Shown here one piece after another: positions 61,014 to 64,000 of a stretch of 64,000 nucleotides of DNA. Position 1 is the stretch's first letter. Each line of letters starts with the position of its first letter. This DNA is from Ahrensia sp. (lineage in GTDB: Bacteria; Pseudomonadota; Alphaproteobacteria; Rhizobiales; Rhizobiaceae): NCBI GenBank assembly GCA_028817895.1, contig JAPPOQ010000009.1:124001-188000 (forward strand), in the 5' to 3' direction. The notes under the pieces were generated by a model that ran no database searches, was not told the origin of the DNA, and saw only the letters and a program-made list of their open reading frames with translations. A program made the translations under genes and the position numbers.

Positions 61014-61705
61014 ACGGATACGCTTCCTTTGACAGGTTGATCGCTTTTGACTTGAACCGAGGCCTGCCGGTCGGGATCGTGATCGTGTTTGCCGGGGAAA
61101 AGACCGGACGCATTCAGGATCCTGGCGACATAATTTTGCGTTTCGCGAAAGGGGGGCACACCCTTGTGCTGCCTGACGCGTTCGGGACCGGCATTATAGG
61201 CGGCAAGCGCGAGCTCCAATGAGCCGAACTCTTGGAGTAGCCGTGTGAAATATTTGGCTGATCCGACAAGGTTCTGAAGCGGATCGAAAGGGTCGGAGAC
61301 CTTCATGTCTTCGGCGGTGCCGGGCATCAACTGACCCAATCCCTGGGCGCCTTTTGGTGACACCGCCCGGGGATCGAAACCGCTCTCGGCCCCGATCAGC
61401 GCCTCGAAAATATCGACGAAACTCAGTGCATCGAGCCCCGCCTTTCGGACCCCGGTTTCTCCGGAAAACCGGATGGCCACCGTCCGGGCTAGTTCTGTGA
61501 TTGCGGTCTTGTCGTCGTTTGCAGAGTTTGGATTGGAAGGTTGGACTGCGGCGATTTCCAAACGTTTCTGCGAAATGACGGAATTGCCCTCGCTGTCATA
61601 TTCGATGACCGTGGCACCTGCCGGCATGGATGCGAGCATCCATGCGATGGCGCCTGAAACCGGTCGTGACAGTGATCGATGGAGTGCCGCAGGCGTTACT
61701 TTCAT
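61001..61705 (-). CDS. virB1: VirB1 lytic transglycosylase
   Basis: 234 aa. SLT domain: IGAESGFDPRAVSPKGAQGLGQLMPGTAEDM (catalytic Glu in ESGFDP), LALAAYNAGPERV. An N-terminal hydrophobic region (GAIAWMLASMPAGA) may be a weak signal; the start is not certain. It opens peptidoglycan for the channel. First gene of the virB operon, downstream of a symmetric operator. Confidence 0.92.
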   Translation of the reverse strand: MKVTPAALHRSLSRPVSGAIAWMLASMPAGATVIEYDSEGNSVISQKRLEIAAVQPSNPNSANDDKTAITELARTVAIRFSGETGVRKAGLDALSFVDIFEALIGAESGFDPRAVSPKGAQGLGQLMPGTAEDMKVSDPFDPLQNLVGSAKYFTRLLQEFGSLELALAAYNAGPERVRQHKGVPPFRETQNYVARILNASGLFPGKHDHDPDRQASVQVKSDQPVKGSVSVWEF

Positions 61706-62308
61706 TGCTCAAAACCCTGTCTCTTCGCGCGTCAAATGCGCCTTGGCCAGTGCGATGCCGGCAAATTCCCCTGCTCCGTTCAGGAGAGTTGAACTGCGCA
61801 CCAGGAGCGGAGCGCCGTATCCCGGTTGCGGGATATTGCGACGGTGAAAGAATGATAGGATAGATTAAGTCAATGATATCATTGTCTTAACGGGGTTCAG
61901 GAAATCATTGACTTTTAAAGCGGCCCGCTTCCTGTGGTGAGGGAAACGCTAAGATTCACAAAGGTTTAGCCAAGGGCATAAGTTGGGGTTCCGATATTCT
62001 AAGACTATACGGACACAAGATTTTCTTTGAAAATTGTGGGCGGTGGAACTACCGATTTGAGATCTGCATGCGGCTTGCAGGCATCGTTTTCGGCACAAAT
62101 GAAAAGGGGCGGCGGGTTCGCTGATTCGAGGAGGCAATGCCATTGGGATGGGGATCAGGGCTCGAATCTTGAAGATCAGTTTCGCGCCGCAATTGTGAGC
62201 CTGTTGATATGCGTTGAGACAATCGATTGGCGAGCGGCGAGAAAGGTATGACTTTCGTGGCGACCTTGCGCATATTTCTGATTATTACCAGCAACTCACG
62301 GGATCCCG
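61706..62308. other. Non-coding control region between virB1 and the DUF1003 gene
   Basis: 603 bases. Holds the virB promoter area with the 26-bp palindrome at 61865-61890 and a half-site ATCATTGACTTTTAA near 61912. A 30-codon frame ending just before virB1 (minus strand, GTG start, product ending LTREETGF) is not supported by a ribosome site. The rest, up to the DUF1003 gene, shows nothing clear. Confidence 0.45.
61865..61890. promoter_or_regulatory. 26-bp palindromic operator upstream of the virB operon
   Basis: Symmetric sequence TTAAG-T-CAATGAT followed by ATCATTG-T-CTTAA, perfect except for the two T positions. A third copy of the half (ATCATTGACTT) is at 61912-61922. On the minus strand it overlaps TTGACT that may be a -35 for virB1. 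Likely target of a transfer repressor or activator, not encoded in view. Confidence 0.6.
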
Positions 62309-62872
62309 ATGATGGAGCAACACGTCAAGGAATTAGCCGAACGGCTACTCAATGCGGGTTTTGACGATCTGCCGGAGCGAGAGAGGCGAGTCATTCACCG
62401 AATTGCCGACAGAATACATATCAGTAAGAACATCAACCGGGAATTTCACGACAATAGAACCTTTGGTCAGCGCTTGGCCGACCAGGTGGCAGAGTTTGGA
62501 GGATCGTGGAGCTTCATCAGTTTGTGCGGCACAGTGTTGGCTGTCTGGATAGGATTGAACACATGGTTGCTTGGTAGAGAAACATTCGACCCTTACCCAT
62601 TCGTCTTCCTGAATCTTATCCTGTCCATGTTAGCGGCCTTGCAAGCTCCAATCATCATGATGTCGCAGAACCGGCAATCCGCCAAAGACAGACTTGCCGC
62701 CGCAAACGACTATGAAATCAATCTCAAGGCGGAACTCGAAATTATCAGCCTGCATGAGAAGTTCGATCAGATGCGAAACGACCAATTGACCTCTCTCATT
62801 GAATCTCAGGAACGACAGATAGAAATTCTGACAACCTTGGTTGAGGGATTAGCATCTGAGAGAAGACCATGA
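62309..62872 (+). CDS. DUF1003 membrane protein
   Basis: 187 aa. Two membrane segments in the DUF1003 pattern (FGGSWSFISLCGTVLAVWIGLNTWLL and DPYPFVFLNLILSMLAALQAPIIMMSQNRQ), followed by a cytoplasmic helix. Family function unknown, often linked to ion or envelope stress. Its stop overlaps the next gene (ATGA). Confidence 0.88.
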   Translation: MMEQHVKELAERLLNAGFDDLPERERRVIHRIADRIHISKNINREFHDNRTFGQRLADQVAEFGGSWSFISLCGTVLAVWIGLNTWLLGRETFDPYPFVFLNLILSMLAALQAPIIMMSQNRQSAKDRLAAANDYEINLKAELEIISLHEKFDQMRNDQLTSLIESQERQIEILTTLVEGLASERRP

Positions 62873-63198
62873 TCAGAAACTATGCCGATCATTCGGCCAA
62901 TGAGCGAACATTCCTTGCATGGGTAAGAACAGTGATATCGATCGTGGGTTTCGGGCTTGCCGCCGCACGTTTAAGTGCAACCGACTCGCAACTATGGTCG
63001 GAAATCGCGTTGCTGGTGACCGGAGCAATTGTCGTTCTAATCGCGTATTCGAGAATGAGGCATCTCCACAAGCGGATTCGAAGCTCGGAAACGATTGATG
63101 ATGCCGAACTGGGGATCGATAGTTTTCTTGTGGCGCTTGTTGTCGCCCTATTCCTGATGCTTGGAATTTTTGCCGCTCACGTGGGGCGTGTATTTTGA
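62869..63198 (+). CDS. DUF202 (YidH-like) membrane protein
   Basis: 109 aa with three membrane segments. ADHSANERTFLAWVRTVISIVGFGLA is the DUF202 signature. Overlaps the DUF1003 gene by four bases, so the two form a unit. Unknown function, inner membrane. Confidence 0.9.
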   Translation: MIRNYADHSANERTFLAWVRTVISIVGFGLAAARLSATDSQLWSEIALLVTGAIVVLIAYSRMRHLHKRIRSSETIDDAELGIDSFLVALVVALFLMLGIFAAHVGRVF

Positions 63199-63285
63199 GG
63201 TGCTCAGCAACACAAGTAAGAAGAATACTATTAGCTTCTGATCAAACTACACAAAAACAACTTTGCCTTTGAGCGTTTCGAACCC

Positions 63286-63543
63286 TTATCCTCCATCCAC
63301 AAGAGGTTCGATATGCGCTGCTTGGTCCGGGACAAGAATCACTCGATATTTCGTTCCTGCGCAAGTCAGTGTCCAAACCACACCATTCGGTTTTGATCGA
63401 TTCTTGTCGCGAACTGCGCTGACCGGGCTCTCGCATTTGTGACCTTGCTTGCGAACCTGCGCTGCAACAATCTCCTGTGGGGTTTCTTCTGCTTTAGCCG
63501 GGGAAACGAGCGGCCCGATCTGAATTGCGAGCGCCACTGTCAT
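63286..63543 (-). CDS. Small secreted hypothetical protein
   Basis: 85 aa from ATG 63543 with signal peptide MTVALAIQIGPLVSPAKA. Mature part has two cysteines (GHKCESP, LTCAGTKY) and a conserved-looking C-terminal VVWTLTCAGTKYRVIL. A longer frame from ATG 63669 would run through the GGATT repeats and give an odd SNPIQ repeat, so I prefer the shorter start. I do not recognise the family. Confidence 0.6.
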   Translation of the reverse strand: MTVALAIQIGPLVSPAKAEETPQEIVAAQVRKQGHKCESPVSAVRDKNRSKPNGVVWTLTCAGTKYRVILVPDQAAHIEPLVDGG

Positions 63544-63604
63544 AAGTTTGGACAGACTTAAAAACCGCAATGCTGTTGACCTCACAAAGAACGGCCTTTT
63601 GATA

Positions 63605-63649
63605 GGATTGGATTGGATTGGATTGGATTGGATTGGATTGGATTGGATT
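63605..63649. repeat. Nine tandem copies of GGATT
   Basis: A perfect 45-bp pentanucleotide tract, 62 bases upstream of the preferred start of the small secreted protein gene. Repeat number changes by slippage could alter promoter spacing or, if the longer start is used, shift the reading frame. Confidence 0.85.
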
Positions 63650-63794
63650 GGACTTGGGTCATGGATCATGTCTCCGGTCGGTCATGGTGAAGAACCATCG
63701 CATTGAAGGCGTTTTTGTCACAGACCTGATGCGGTATCTCAATCCGTCGGTTTTACCTGCGAAGGAGGTTTTGACATCCTAATTGGCAGGGCTC

Positions 63795-64000
63795 TCATTC
63801 TTGTAAATGATCCTTGTGTTGCGTCATCCAGTAGATGACGGCAGCGATCGTAATCAGGAACACAGCGCTGGTGATGGTGGTGCCGAACCCCAGACCCCCA
63901 TTTGCTACCGGTTGTGACAACAGATCGCCGAAGGACGCACCGGCAGGCCGAGTGACGATATAAGCGAGCCAGAAGGCGAGGATGCCGTTCATGCCGAACC
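63795..64000 (-). CDS. COG4705-like membrane protein, C-terminal part (partial)
   Basis: Runs off the right edge; the visible part gives about 68 residues ending WMTQHKDHLQE. NGILAFWLAYIVTRPAGASFGDLLSQP and GGLGFGTTITSAVFLITI match the C-terminal repeat of a membrane-anchored protein family of about 250 aa (COG4705). Function unknown. Confidence 0.7.
   Translation of the reverse strand, partial: FGMNGILAFWLAYIVTRPAGASFGDLLSQPVANGGLGFGTTITSAVFLITIAAVIYWMTQHKDHLQE

Noticed and set aside
61715-61805. 30-codon minus-strand frame ending just before virB1
   Set aside because: GTG start without a ribosome site and no recognisable product; may be leader sequence.
62614-62625. TATCCTGTCC, resembling an RP4-type nic site
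   Set aside because: It is inside the DUF1003 coding sequence, has no inverted repeat and no relaxase nearby; chance.

Overview
The window is a 64-kb accessory region of an alphaproteobacterium, probably Hyphomicrobiales or Rhodobacterales. The pointers are the alphaproteobacterial SOS box (GAAC-N7-GAAC), an imuA-imuB-dnaE2 cassette, a DUF6455 protein and Agrobacterium-like VirC1/VirC2/VirD1/VirD2 proteins. No rRNA, tRNA, CRISPR array, integrase or replication initiator was recognised, so conjugative plasmid and ICE cannot be told apart here.

1-12 kb is aromatic-acid catabolism. It holds the end of boxB, a small Cys-rich ORF, boxA, a thioesterase, a BoxR-type regulator, a fused enoyl-CoA hydratase/3-hydroxyacyl-CoA dehydrogenase and an aldo/keto reductase: the aerobic CoA-dependent (box) benzoate route. 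A 3-hydroxybenzoate 4-monooxygenase-like flavoprotein, a Zn alcohol dehydrogenase and debris of an IS3-family element lying in a broken BKACE gene follow. 12-18.5 kb carries an exported intradiol dioxygenase and the SOS mutagenesis cassette imuA-imuB-dnaE2, preceded by a LexA box and by an older decayed copy of the imuA start. 18.6-21 kb has DUF1232, an isoprenylcysteine methyltransferase-like protein, and a CDF exporter with a divergent MerR regulator.

21-29 kb and 51.7-61.9 kb are two halves of one conjugation system. The first half has virC2-virC1 (minus), a perfect inverted repeat containing a 13/13 match to the Agrobacterium T-DNA border core (24900-24912), then virD1-virD2-virD4 (plus). 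The second half is a complete virB operon (minus): virB1-B2-B3-B4-lipoprotein-B5-unknown-B6-B8-B9-B10-B11. SRAP, WGR and SSB genes lie on the side of the nick predicted to enter the recipient first.

Between virD4 and virB11 sits a 22-kb copper island. It has four multicopper oxidases, CopC, CopD, a CusF-like domain fused in frame to a DUF2652 cyclase-like protein, a TolC-type outer-membrane protein, a CopA P1B-ATPase, CueR, cytochromes c, two L,D-transpeptidases, DUF411, DUF2933 and DUF305 proteins, a Rieske protein, a persulfide-dioxygenase-like MBL protein, a rhodanese and a glutaredoxin-MauE fusion. Four near-identical CueR-type promoters (TTGACC, 19-bp spacer with a TTCC..GGAA dyad, -10) tie much of the island into one regulon. 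Two very short genes (56 and 45 aa) lie directly behind one of them. The right end (62.3-64 kb) has DUF1003 and DUF202 membrane proteins, a small secreted protein next to nine GGATT repeats, and a membrane protein cut by the window edge.
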